Positions 52,028 to 60,616 of a DNA stretch of 64,000 nt are shown one piece after another; the first letter of the stretch is position 1; each line of letters opens with the position of its first letter. The translations under genes were made by a program, and so were the position numbers. The stretch spans positions 3,472,001-3,536,000 of the forward strand of contig NZ_CP177144.1 of NCBI RefSeq assembly GCF_050389775.1, in the 5' to 3' direction. A model generated the notes under the pieces. It was not told where the DNA came from. It did not search any database and saw only the letters and a list, made by a program, of their open reading frames with translations. This DNA is from Marinibacterium sp050389775. Lineage in GTDB: Bacteria > Pseudomonadota > Alphaproteobacteria > Rhodobacterales > Rhodobacteraceae.

Positions 52028-53293
52028 ATGAACTTCAAGACCCTCGCCATCCTGGGCACCACCGCGCTGACCGCCGTGCCGGCCTTTGCACAGACCTCCA
52101 AGAGCGATGTGCTGACGACCTATGCCGACATCGCCCATGCCGGCTACGAGGACAGCCTGATCACGGCCAAGGCCCTGCAGGCCGCCGTTGACGCGCTGAT
52201 CGCCGAGCCGTCGGCCGAAACCCTGCAGGCCGCGAAACAGGCCTGGCTCGAAGCCCGCGTGCCCTACCAGCAGACCGAGGTCTACCGCTTCGGCAATGCC
52301 ATCGTCGACGATTGGGAAGGCAAGGTGAACGCCTGGCCGCTCGACGAAGGCCTGATCGATTACGTCGATGCGACCTATGGCGGGGCGACCGAAGAGAACG
52401 AATATGCCGTGCTCAACGTCATCGCCAACCCGACCTTCACCCTGTCGGGCGAAGAGATCGATGCCACCGAGATCACGCCCGAACTGCTCGAAGGCGCGCT
52501 GCACGAGGCCGACGAGGTCGAATCGAACGTGGCCACGGGCTATCACGCCGTGGAATTCCTGCTCTGGGGCCAGGACCTGAACGGCACCGAATATGGCGCG
52601 GGCAACCGGCCCTGGACCGATTATGCCACGGGTGACGCCTGCACCGGCGGCAATTGCGACCGCCGTGGCGCCTATCTCAAGGCCGCGACCGACCTGCTGG
52701 TCTCGGACCTGGAATGGATCACCGGCCAATGGGCCGAAGGCGGCGAGGCCCGGGCCACCGTGCTGGCCGACGAAGACGCCGGGATCTCGGCCATGCTGAC
52801 GGGCATGGGCTCGCTGTCCTACGGCGAACAGGCCGGCGAACGGATGAAGCTGGGCGTCATGCTGAACGATCCCGAGGAAGAGCATGATTGCTTCTCGGAC
52901 AACACCTACAACAGCCATTTCTACGATGCCCTGGGCGTGCGGAATGTCTACCTGGGCGCTTATACCCGGGTCGATGGCACCGTGGTGACCGGCGCGTCGC
53001 TGTCGTCGCTGGTGGCCGAGGCCGATGCCGGCGTCGATGCCGAGCTGAAGGCCAAGCTGGACGCGACGATGATGGAAATGTCGGAAATGAAGACCGCGGC
53101 CGAGGCCGGGTTCTCCTATGACATGATGCTGGAACGGGGCAACGACAAGGGCGAAGCCCTGATCATGGGCGCGGTCAACGCGCTGGTCGACCAGACCGCC
53201 TCGATCGAACGGGCCGTGGCCGCGCTGGGGGTCGACCAGATCGATTTCGAAGGCTCCGACAGCCTCGACAACCCCGACGCCGTGTTCCAGTAA
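52028..53293 (+). CDS. Imelysin-family iron-regulated protein (IrpA/IcmA type)
   Basis: 421-aa exported protein with a signal peptide (1-21). Imelysin family features are VPYQQTEVYRFGN and the GxHxxE motif GYHAVEFLLWG (His173, Glu176). A CxxxxCxxxNC-type stretch near 212-220 and HDCFSDNTYNSH are typical of iron-regulated imelysins. The family takes part in iron or haem handling in the periplasm. Likely iron regulated. Terminator-like hairpin after the stop. A second imelysin lies at 56994. Confidence 0.93.
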   Translation: MNFKTLAILGTTALTAVPAFAQTSKSDVLTTYADIAHAGYEDSLITAKALQAAVDALIAEPSAETLQAAKQAWLEARVPYQQTEVYRFGNAIVDDWEGKVNAWPLDEGLIDYVDATYGGATEENEYAVLNVIANPTFTLSGEEIDATEITPELLEGALHEADEVESNVATGYHAVEFLLWGQDLNGTEYGAGNRPWTDYATGDACTGGNCDRRGAYLKAATDLLVSDLEWITGQWAEGGEARATVLADEDAGISAMLTGMGSLSYGEQAGERMKLGVMLNDPEEEHDCFSDNTYNSHFYDALGVRNVYLGAYTRVDGTVVTGASLSSLVAEADAGVDAELKAKLDATMMEMSEMKTAAEAGFSYDMMLERGNDKGEALIMGAVNALVDQTASIERAVAALGVDQIDFEGSDSLDNPDAVFQ

Positions 53294-53296
53294 CAC

Positions 53297-53323
53297 CGGC
53301 CCGACGGTCCCGTCAGGGGGCCG
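53297..53323 (+). terminator. Nested hairpin after imelysin gene
   Basis: CGGCCC...GGGCCG outer stem with inner GACGG/CCGTC, starting 3 bp after the stop; no T-run. Confidence 0.45.
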
Positions 53324-53362
53324 GGCGGCCCGGGTCGCCCGCCCCGACACGAGGTGCGCAAG

Positions 53363-53632
53363 ATGAGCAAACCGGCCAGCCCCTGCATCGGCGTGTGCAA
53401 GTTCAAGCGCGCGGGCCATTGCATCGGCTGTTCGATGACCAAGGACCAGAAGTCCCTGTTCAAGACGCTCAAGAAGGACAAGCACCGCCGCGCCTTCGTG
53501 GCCCTGCTGATCGACCAGCAGCTGCGGATGGGGCGTTACCTGCACTGGGCGCCGGCCTACCTGCGGCGCTGTGCGAAGAAGAAGACCAGGCCGCTGATCA
53601 GCCCCGACCGGCTGCGCGGCGCCAACCCGTAG
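53363..53632 (+). CDS. DUF1289 family small Cys-rich protein
   Basis: 89-aa protein. The N-terminus has SPCIGVCKFKRAGHCIGCSM, the four-Cys DUF1289 pattern likely to bind zinc or an Fe-S cluster, followed by a basic region. The ATG at 53363 has GAGG at 8 bases; an in-frame GTG at 53354 is less likely. Its TAG stop lies inside a REP-like palindrome. Role unknown. Confidence 0.85.
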   Translation: MSKPASPCIGVCKFKRAGHCIGCSMTKDQKSLFKTLKKDKHRRAFVALLIDQQLRMGRYLHWAPAYLRRCAKKKTRPLISPDRLRGANP

Positions 53633-53656
53633 GATGGGTGCACGCACCCATCCTAC
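53629..53656. repeat. REP-like palindrome GTAGGATGGGTG / CACCCATCCTAC
   Basis: Perfect 12-bp stem with a 4-base loop (CACG), beginning with GTAG, which supplies the DUF1289 stop codon. Size and GTAG head suit a repetitive extragenic palindrome; it may also end transcription. Confidence 0.7.
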
Positions 53657-54102
53657 CGCTGGACGCAAGGGCCACGAGGGTCCGAAACGAAATGCGGCGC
53701 CCGAGACACTCGGACGCCGCACCGGAAACGAAGTACCTGGGGACGTTGCGGGGTGACCTGACTGCGTGGCTGGGCCTGCCTGGCTGCGGGACGGTGTAGG
53801 GACCGTCGTCCGTGGCTGGGTGGATCCTGGCTGCGTGGTTGGGAAACCTGGCTGCGTTCCTGGGGACCTTCCGACCGGGGCCGCGAACGGCCCCGGAAGA
53901 TCTGTCTAGCACGGGTGCGGCGATCTGGCGACCGTCCCGGTGGCTGGCCCGCCGCTTGCCCGTCGCGGGCCATGTTCACGGCCCGGCATCTGTGTCGGCA
54001 ATGCCCTGGGCACCCCCCTGACATCACCCCGGCGACCGCCCCTTTCCCGCCCGGCCCGAAAACCGGCCGGCATGGATCAGCAGGGCCGCCCGCCCGTCCG
54101 GC
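53657..54102. other. Non-coding region with short imperfect repeats
   Basis: 446 bp with no credible gene. The stretch 53748-53870 holds several imperfect copies of CTGGCTGCGTGG-like sequence (for example at about 53758, 53787, 53829 and 53852). The segment near 54047-54067 can form a short CCGGCC/GGCCGG hairpin downstream of dps. No RNA gene could be assigned. Confidence 0.4.
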
Positions 54103-54573
54103 TCAGCCCAGGTGGGCGCGCAGGAACCAGGCGAATTTCTCGTGTTTCTGACCGCGTGCGATGCACAGGTCCTCGGTCAGCGCGTCGCCATGCCCGGCGG
54201 CCAGTTCACCGGCGCCGGCCACGGTGGCGGCCAGGGTTTCCTGGGCGGCCAGCATGGTTTCGATCATCTCGCGCGCTGTGGCCGTGCCTTCATGCTCGGC
54301 CACTTTCGACCGTTTCAGCATGCCGGCCAGCGTGCCTTCGGCGAACCCGCCCAGGATCTTCACGCGCTCGGCCAGCTCGTCCTGGGCCGCGAAATGGTCT
54401 TCGTAGATTTCTTCGAACAGGTGGTGCAGCGGGGCAAAACCCATGCCCGTGACGTTCCAGTGAAAGTTCTGGGCCAGCATGGTGGTCACGGCGGTTTCGG
54501 CAACCGACTGGTTCAGGGCCTCGACGATCTGGGCTTTGGCATCGGTCGACAGGGCTGCGGCGGTCTGGGTCAT
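54103..54573 (-). CDS. dps: Dps-type ferritin-like DNA-protection protein
   Basis: 156-aa protein. It has the Dps ferroxidase pattern: NFHWNVTGMGFAPLHHLFEEIYEDHFAAQDELAER, with His and Asp/Glu ligands (given by positions 54366-54470), and a C-terminal EKFAWFLRAHL. It oxidises and stores iron and shields DNA from peroxide. Upstream at 54671-54687 lies an Irr-type box, so iron control is likely. Convergent with the DUF1289 gene; reads away from the other iron genes. Confidence 0.93.
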   Translation of the reverse strand: MTQTAAALSTDAKAQIVEALNQSVAETAVTTMLAQNFHWNVTGMGFAPLHHLFEEIYEDHFAAQDELAERVKILGGFAEGTLAGMLKRSKVAEHEGTATAREMIETMLAAQETLAATVAGAGELAAGHGDALTEDLCIARGQKHEKFAWFLRAHLG

Positions 54574-54670
54574 TTCCTGATCCTCGTATTGGGGGAAGCG
54601 GTGGACTGGCTGCGCATCGGCTCGTCCGTTGACCCCTACATAACAACGCCGCAGGATTTGCCAAGACCTT

Positions 54671-54687
54671 TTTAGAATAATTCTAAT
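54671..54687. promoter_or_regulatory. Irr-type iron control element (ICE) upstream of dps
   Basis: TTTAGAATAATTCTAAT is a dyad (TTAGAAT-A-ATTCTAA) matching the TTTAGAA-N3-TTCTAAA pattern known for Irr boxes in alphaproteobacteria. It lies 98 bp before the dps start. In this class Irr represses iron-storage or haem genes when iron is scarce. Confidence 0.7.
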
Positions 54688-54910
54688 CCTAAGAAATTTC
54701 GTCGGAATTCCGGGCCTTTACCGAGCGCATTAGTCAACATTAACCACACCCGGACCGACGGAAACACTCAGGCATCCGCCTGCACGACCCGCCTAGCAAC
54801 CGCAGGCTGAGGCCGCCCCTCCGGGCACCCGCAATCCAGCTTGTCACGATGATTTGAGCATGGGGCCCGCGCCCCGTTTCACGCCCGCCGCGGCAGGCCT
54901 TGGCGGCCGG

Positions 54911-55348
54911 TCAGACGGCCAGCCGGTCGCGGGCGTTGCGCAGCAGAAAGCCCAGGTTGCGGCAGGCCGCGGGATGGACCCGCGAGCGCAAGAGGAACAG
55001 CAGGCTGGCATCGTCGCCCCCGTCCATCGCCACAACGATCCGCAGGATCCAGGCCTCGTCAAAGGAAATCTCGGCCACGCCAGGGCGGTAGAAAACCGCA
55101 GGCTTTCCAATGGCTTGCGACATGCCCTTCACAAGGACCTCGGCATGGGCCGTATCGGCCACGTGGCGGTCCGACGACAGCACGGCACAGGCTTCGAACA
55201 GGTCGACACGCGCCGCCGCCCGGCAGCCCAAGGCCACCCAGCGCAGCCGGTCGAGAAAGCCGCGCAGCGCCGGCCCCGGCTCGGCCATGGGCGGACAGGC
55301 CGCATCTTCCCAGCCCAGATCGTCCCTTACTATGCGAAGTGGCACCAT
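54911..55348 (-). CDS. Hypothetical protein
   Basis: 145-aa soluble protein with no signal peptide. A regular helical/beta sequence such as RGFLDRLRWVALGCRAAARV and FDEAWILRIVVAMDGGDDAS indicates a real gene, and it lacks the Arg/Pro excess of shadow readings. No family recognised. The start may be the ATG at 55348 or the internal ATG about 20 codons later. It is divergent from the di-haem oxidoreductase gene and converges on nothing. The gap between it and dps (54574-54910) holds the Irr box and no gene. Confidence 0.6.
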   Translation of the reverse strand: MVPLRIVRDDLGWEDAACPPMAEPGPALRGFLDRLRWVALGCRAAARVDLFEACAVLSSDRHVADTAHAEVLVKGMSQAIGKPAVFYRPGVAEISFDEAWILRIVVAMDGGDDASLLFLLRSRVHPAACRNLGFLLRNARDRLAV

Positions 55349-55436
55349 GCCGCAGCCTCGTTGACCCGTGATCCCGCGGAAAGGTCTCGCCTTTCCCTTT
55401 CCCGACCATAAAGATAAGAAATCCGTGCCAAAAGCA

Positions 55437-56993
55437 ATGATAAGCTGTCAGCCCGTGAAATACCTGCCCTTTACCGCCATCGCCGTTGCCCTTGCCGGGC
55501 CGCTTCTCTCCGGCCCGCTGGCCGCGCAGGGGCATGCCCTGGACGATCCGCATGTCGTCATCGTGCCGCGCACGGAGGCCGAACAGGCCCGCATCGATGC
55601 CGTGACCCGCCCGACCGGCGATTTCACCACCCCCGAGACCTATGAGACCAAGCAGGGCGGCGCGGCCTCGGTCCGCCGGCGCGATACCTCCGAGGCCTTC
55701 AGCCAGCCTTCGGCCAACATGTCCTTTGAACGCGAGCTGGATTTCCGCGTCGGCAACGGGCTCTTCAAGAAGCTCTGGGTCTCGGCGCCGTCGTCGACGC
55801 TGGCCTCCGACGGGCTGGGCCCGCTCTACAATGCCCGGTCCTGCCAGCGCTGCCACCTCAAGGACGGGCGCGGCCACCCGCCCGAAAGCCCCGACGATTC
55901 GGCCGTGTCGATGCTGGTGCGCCTGTCGGTGCCCCATGACGGGCTGGCCCCGGTGCCGGCGATCGAAGGCTACCTGGCCGACATGCCCGACCCGGTCTAT
56001 GGCGGCCAGCTGCAGGATTTCGGCATTGCCGGCCATGCCGCCGAGGCCCGGGTACAGATCACCTATGACGAAGAGCCGATTACCCTCGCCGGGGGCGAGA
56101 CGATCAGCCTGCGCCGCCCGACGCTGACCCTGGCCGATCCGGGCTATGGCCCGATGCGCGACGACCTGATGGCCAGCGCGCGGATCGCCCCGCAGATGAT
56201 CGGGCTGGGCCTGCTGGATGCCATTCCGGCGGCCGATATCCTGGCCCTGGCCGATCCCGACGATGCCGATGGCGACGGCATTTCCGGCCGGCCCAACATC
56301 GTCTGGTCGCTTGACCATGACCGGCCGATGCTTGGCCGGTTCGGGCTGAAGGCCGGCCAGCCTTCGATCCGCGAGCAATCGGCCGCGGCGTTTTCGGGCG
56401 ACATCGGCATATCCACCAGCCTGCTGCCCTTTGGCGCCGGCGATTGCACCGCCGCCCAGACCGCCTGCATGGGCGCGCCCGATGGCAATGACGCCGATAC
56501 CGGCGGGGTCGAGATCGGCGAGGACGGGCTGGAGCTGGTGTCGTTCTATTCGCGCAACCTCGGCGTGCCCGAACGCGGGGCGGTGGACGATCCGCAGGTG
56601 CTGCGCGGCAAGCAGGTGTTCTATGACACCGGCTGCATCGCCTGCCACACGCCCAAGTTCGTGACCCACCGGCTGGAAAACCAGCCCGAGCAGAGCTTTC
56701 AGCTGATCTGGCCCTATTCCGACATGTTGCTGCATGACATGGGCCCCGGTCTGGCCGACAACCGGCCCGAGGCCCGGGCCACCGGCCGGGAATGGCGCAC
56801 GCCGCCGCTCTGGGGCATCGGGCTGACCGAAACCGTGTCGGGCCACAGCTATTTCCTGCATGACGGGCGGGCGCGGTCGCTTATGGAGGCGATCCTGTGG
56901 CATGGCGGCGAGGCCGAGCCGCAGAAACAGGCCGTGATCGGCATGGCCAAGCCCGACCGTGACGCCCTCGTCCGTTTCCTGGAGAGCCTCTGA
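55437..56993 (+). CDS. Di-haem oxidoreductase family protein (DUF1111 type)
   Basis: 518-aa exported cytochrome-type protein with a signal peptide in the first about 31 residues. Two c-type haem motifs are seen: CQRCH at 136-140 and CIACH at 400-404. Other family blocks are FKKLWVSAPSSTLASDGLGP and DADGDGISGRPN. The start is uncertain (GTG 55425, ATG 55437 or GTG 55455; none has a good ribosome site). It forms a tight operon with an imelysin and DUF1513; such clusters are known in other proteobacteria, in iron-regulated contexts. Electron donor/acceptor unknown. Confidence 0.88.
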   Translation: MISCQPVKYLPFTAIAVALAGPLLSGPLAAQGHALDDPHVVIVPRTEAEQARIDAVTRPTGDFTTPETYETKQGGAASVRRRDTSEAFSQPSANMSFERELDFRVGNGLFKKLWVSAPSSTLASDGLGPLYNARSCQRCHLKDGRGHPPESPDDSAVSMLVRLSVPHDGLAPVPAIEGYLADMPDPVYGGQLQDFGIAGHAAEARVQITYDEEPITLAGGETISLRRPTLTLADPGYGPMRDDLMASARIAPQMIGLGLLDAIPAADILALADPDDADGDGISGRPNIVWSLDHDRPMLGRFGLKAGQPSIREQSAAAFSGDIGISTSLLPFGAGDCTAAQTACMGAPDGNDADTGGVEIGEDGLELVSFYSRNLGVPERGAVDDPQVLRGKQVFYDTGCIACHTPKFVTHRLENQPEQSFQLIWPYSDMLLHDMGPGLADNRPEARATGREWRTPPLWGIGLTETVSGHSYFLHDGRARSLMEAILWHGGEAEPQKQAVIGMAKPDRDALVRFLESL

Positions 56994-57992
56994 ATGAAGA
57001 TCCCCCGCCTGATGGCAACCCTCACCGCCCCGTTCCTGCCGCTGGCCCTGGTGGCCGGGCCGGCGCTGGCCGGGCTGGAAGAGCTGACCGCCGGCCATAT
57101 CCTGCCCGGCCATCATGCCTTTGCCGAAGACACCGCCGCGCTGGCCGAAACCGCCGCCGCCGATTGCCTGGGCGACGAGACCCGGGCGGCCTACCAGCAG
57201 GCCTTTGACGCCTGGATGGGTATCAGCCATATCCAGTTCGGGCCGATCGAACAGCTGAACCTGGGCCTGGCCGTGGCCTATTGGCCCGATCCCAAGAACC
57301 GCACGGGCAAGGCCCTGCTCGGGCTGATCGCCGATGAAGACCCGGTGGCCTATGACCGGGCGGCCTATCGCGAGGTGTCGATCGCGGCGCAGGGGCTCTT
57401 TGCCCTGGAACGGCTGCTGTACGATCCGGCCTTTACCGCTGATGCCTATACCTGCGCGCTGACCACGGCGATTGCCGGCGGGCTGGCCGACACGGCACTG
57501 ATGCTGGACGAGGCCTGGCAGGGCTATGCCGAGATCCTGACCCGGCCGGGGCCGGAGAACCCGGTCTATCCCAGCCAGGCCGATGCCGCGCGCAAGGCCT
57601 ATACGGCGCTGCTGGGCGGGCTGGAATTCACCCGTGACCAGCGGTTGGGCCGGCCCCTGGGCAGCTTTGACCGGCCGCGCCCGAACCGGGCCGAGGCCCG
57701 GCTGGCCGGGCGCAGCCAGCGCAATGTCGAATTGTCGCTGGCCGCCCTGCAGGAGATGGCGCGCACCCTGGCCGACGATCCCACCCCGCGCACCGAGGTG
57801 GCCTTTGCCGCCGCCCGGAGGCGCGCGGCCGAGCTGGACGACCCGGTCTTTGCCGGGGTGGCCGATCCGATGGAGCGCTTCCGGGTGGAATCGCTGGTCC
57901 AGGAGATCCGCGACATCCAGACCGAGCTGGGCACCGAGATCGGCAGCGCGCTGGGGGTGTCGGCCGGGTTCAACGCTTTGGACGGAGACTGA
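56994..57992 (+). CDS. Imelysin-family protein 2
   Basis: 332-aa exported protein with signal peptide (1-27). Imelysin-like segments are AYQQAFDAWMGISHIQFGPI and ALFALERLLYDPAF-type sequence (QGLFALERLLYDP). The GxHxxE motif of classical imelysins is not evident in the usual place, placing it in the divergent second class found beside DUF1111/DUF1513. The ATG directly abuts the di-haem gene stop. Confidence 0.88.
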   Translation: MKIPRLMATLTAPFLPLALVAGPALAGLEELTAGHILPGHHAFAEDTAALAETAAADCLGDETRAAYQQAFDAWMGISHIQFGPIEQLNLGLAVAYWPDPKNRTGKALLGLIADEDPVAYDRAAYREVSIAAQGLFALERLLYDPAFTADAYTCALTTAIAGGLADTALMLDEAWQGYAEILTRPGPENPVYPSQADAARKAYTALLGGLEFTRDQRLGRPLGSFDRPRPNRAEARLAGRSQRNVELSLAALQEMARTLADDPTPRTEVAFAAARRRAAELDDPVFAGVADPMERFRVESLVQEIRDIQTELGTEIGSALGVSAGFNALDGD

Positions 57993-57994
57993 CC

Positions 57995-59074
57995 ATGCCT
58001 GATCGCCGCACGTTTCTGGGCTCGCTGATTGCGGCCACCTCGCTGGCCACGACCGGCTGGGCGGCGGCCGGCGGGCCGTCCTACCTGGCCGCGGCCCGCA
58101 CCCCGGCGGGCGATTTCGCCCTGGTCGGGCTGGACACCGAGGGCCAGATCGCCTTTGACATCCCCCTGCCCGCGCGCGGCCATGCCGCCGCCGCCCATCC
58201 CCACGTGGCCGAGGCCGTGGCCATCGCCCGGCGGCCGGGCACCTATGGCATCGTGCTGGATTGCCGCACGGGTGACGTGCTGAGCCGGATCGAGGCGCCA
58301 GAGGGCCGGCATTTCTATGGCCATGGCGCCTTTTCCCGCGATGGCACGCGGCTTTACACGCCCGAGAATGTCTATGCCACCGGCGAGGGCCGGATCGGCA
58401 TCTGGGACCGCGACGCCGGCTATGCGCGCATCGGCGAGGTGGCCTCGGGCGGGATCGGCCCGCACGAGATCCTGCGCATCCCCGGCACGACCCGGCTGGC
58501 CGTGGCCAATGGCGGCATCCGCACCCATCCCGACAGCGGGCGCGACAAGCTGAACCTGGAGGACATGGCCCCGAACCTGACGATCCTGTCCGAGGCCGGC
58601 GAGATCCTGGAACAGGCCGCGCTGGACCCGGCGCTGCACCGGAATTCCCTGCGCCACATCTCGGCGGCCGGTGACGGGCGGGTGGCATGTGCCTTTCAGT
58701 GGCAGGGCGACCTGTTCGACCCGGCGCCGCTGCTGGCGGTGTTCCACCCGGGGCGCGGGCTGGACCTGCTGGCGGTGCCCGAGGGGCGGTTGATGGCGAT
58801 GGACGGCTATGCCGGGTCGGTGGCGTTCTTTGACGGCGACCGGCGCATTGCCGTGACCTCGCCCCGGGGCAGCGTGCTGCAGGTCTTTGACGCCGAGACC
58901 GGGTTCGAGAGCCAGATCCCGCAGGACGATGTCTGTGGCGTGGCCCCCGGGGCGCTGGGGGCGCTGGCCACCGACGGGCTGGGCCGGGTCAGCCGGATCG
59001 GCCGGACGGGCATGGTGGCGCTGGCCCGCCATCCGCTGGCATTCGACAATCACCTTGTCGCCCTGCCGCGCTGA
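57995..59074 (+). CDS. DUF1513 domain protein with Tat-like signal
   Basis: 359-aa protein. The N-terminus has a DRRTFLGSLIAATSL twin-arginine-like signal. The body is a repeated beta-propeller-like structure typical of DUF1513 (GHGAFSRDGTRLYTPENVY, GIGPHEILRIPGTTRLAVANGG). It starts 2 bp after the imelysin gene and completes the four-part imelysin/di-haem/imelysin/DUF1513 set. The function is unknown but is linked to periplasmic iron by its context. Confidence 0.9.
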   Translation: MPDRRTFLGSLIAATSLATTGWAAAGGPSYLAAARTPAGDFALVGLDTEGQIAFDIPLPARGHAAAAHPHVAEAVAIARRPGTYGIVLDCRTGDVLSRIEAPEGRHFYGHGAFSRDGTRLYTPENVYATGEGRIGIWDRDAGYARIGEVASGGIGPHEILRIPGTTRLAVANGGIRTHPDSGRDKLNLEDMAPNLTILSEAGEILEQAALDPALHRNSLRHISAAGDGRVACAFQWQGDLFDPAPLLAVFHPGRGLDLLAVPEGRLMAMDGYAGSVAFFDGDRRIAVTSPRGSVLQVFDAETGFESQIPQDDVCGVAPGALGALATDGLGRVSRIGRTGMVALARHPLAFDNHLVALPR

Positions 59075-59144
59075 AGGCGGCGGACCAACAGGGTACTTGG
59101 ACCAAGAAGAAGCAGGGGACCTGCGCCCCACCCCGGCGCCGGTC

Positions 59145-59822
59145 TCAGAACATCGCGCGCAGGGCGGCTTCGACACGGTCGGGATCCAGCCGGTCACGGC
59201 GCGACAGCGGCGAGGGCCGGTCGCGCACCAGCCGGGCCGGGCTGCCGTCGATCTCCAGGATGCGGTCGCAGAGCGACAGGGCCTCGCGCCGGTCATGGGT
59301 GGTCAGCAGGGCGGCGGCGCCGGTCTGGTCGAGGCTGTCGCGCAGCAGGGCGCGCATCTGGTCCGCGGCCCGGGGATCGAGCGAGACCAGCGGTTCGTCG
59401 AGCAGGATCAGGCCCGGATCGACGGCCAGCGCGCGGCAGAGCGCGGCACGGCGCTGCATGCCCAGCGAGACCTTTTCGGGATAGTGATCGGCGGCCTCGG
59501 CCAGCCCGGCCCGGGCCAGCAGGGCGCGGGCGCGGTCCATGCCCCCGGCCCCGGGCACCAGGGCAATGTTGCGGGCCAGCGTGCGCCAGGGCAGCAGGCG
59601 CGGGGCCTGGAAGACCATGGCCAGCCGCCCTGCCCCGGGATCGATGCGCCCGTCGTAATCGTCATCCAGCCCGGCAATCAGCGACAGCAGGGTGCTCTTG
59701 CCGATACCCGAGGGGCCCAGCAGGCAGGCCCGTTCGCCCGGCGCCAGGCGGAAGGCGATGGGGCCGAGCACCGCCCGGCCGGCAAAGGCCTTGCCCTGCA
59801 GGGCGACATCAAGCCCGCTCAT
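59145..59822 (-). CDS. ABC transporter ATP-binding protein of a PQQ-linked importer
   Basis: 225-aa ATPase of the nitrate/taurine type. Walker A is GPSGIGKSTL, signature is VSLGMQRRAALCRAL, Walker B is LILLDEPLVSLDPRA and the switch His is in TTHDRREAL. The Q-loop is MVFQAPRLLPW. ATG at 59822 overlaps the permease stop by 4 bp. Last gene of a four-gene minus-strand operon. Confidence 0.9.
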   Translation of the reverse strand: MSGLDVALQGKAFAGRAVLGPIAFRLAPGERACLLGPSGIGKSTLLSLIAGLDDDYDGRIDPGAGRLAMVFQAPRLLPWRTLARNIALVPGAGGMDRARALLARAGLAEAADHYPEKVSLGMQRRAALCRALAVDPGLILLDEPLVSLDPRAADQMRALLRDSLDQTGAAALLTTHDRREALSLCDRILEIDGSPARLVRDRPSPLSRRDRLDPDRVEAALRAMF

Positions 59823-60616
59823 CGGCGCCACCGGCGGGTGGCCCGTTCCCAGGGCGCCAGGACCAGCCATTCGATGGCCTGCACGACCAGGATGAATCCC
59901 AGCGCATAGGCCAGGATGCCGGCAACGTCGAAGAGCTGGAACTGGGAATGGATTTCAAAGCCCACGCCGTTGGGCCGGCCCAGCAGCTCGACGACCAGCA
60001 CGATCTTCCAGACCAGGGCCAGCCCGCCCCGGGCGGCGGCGGCGAAGAAGGGCGCCAGCTGGGGCAGCACGACATGGCGCAGCCGGTCGCGGCGCGGCAG
60101 GCGATAGACCCGGGCCATTTCGTCCAGGTCGGTCGACAGCGCCCGGGCGCCTTCGCGCAGGGTGGCCGCGACGTTGGGGATCTTGTTGATGGCCACGGCC
60201 GTCACGGCGGCGGTTTCGGTCAGGCCGAACCAGACGTAGCAGAGCACGATGGTGACCAGAGCCGGGACGTTGAGGAAGAAGATCACCCAGGACCACAGCA
60301 GCCGGTCGGCCCCGGGCGTCATGCCCAGCCAGATCCCCAGCGCCGAGCCCAGCGTCATGGCCAGGGCAAAGGCCGCGGCCACCCGGCCCAGCGTGGCGCC
60401 CATGTCGGCCATGTAGCCCAGCCGCCATTCCCGCTCGAAAGCCTGCCAGACCGCGCCCGGCCCGGGCAGCAGATCCGATTGCATCACCATGGCCACCAGG
60501 GCCCAGGCCACCAGCAGCAGACCCAGCGAGACCAGCGGCCAGGGCACCGCCCGCCCCGGAACCGTGCCGCCGTGCCCGGGGCGCGCGCCGCCCCGGGGCG
60601 CGGGATCAGCCGGCAT
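59819..60616 (-). CDS. ABC transporter permease of a PQQ-linked importer
   Basis: 265-aa inner-membrane protein with about six helices and the EAA-type loop (ATLREGARALSTDLDEMARV, RHVVLPQLAPFF). It belongs to the SsuC/TauC family of permeases. Overlaps both the ATPase gene (4 bp) and the binding-protein gene (11 bp). Confidence 0.9.
   Translation of the reverse strand: MPADPAPRGGARPGHGGTVPGRAVPWPLVSLGLLLVAWALVAMVMQSDLLPGPGAVWQAFEREWRLGYMADMGATLGRVAAAFALAMTLGSALGIWLGMTPGADRLLWSWVIFFLNVPALVTIVLCYVWFGLTETAAVTAVAINKIPNVAATLREGARALSTDLDEMARVYRLPRRDRLRHVVLPQLAPFFAAAARGGLALVWKIVLVVELLGRPNGVGFEIHSQFQLFDVAGILAYALGFILVVQAIEWLVLAPWERATRRWRR

Noticed and set aside
53653..54027. Short open frames in the gap before dps
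   Set aside because: Arg/Pro-rich, overlapping in several frames and across repeats; no ribosome site.
55059..58688. A 1209-codon open frame on the minus strand opposite the di-haem/imelysin/DUF1513 genes
   Set aside because: Low-complexity Arg/Gly/Pro composition; the plus-strand genes have clear motifs, signal peptides and ribosome sites.
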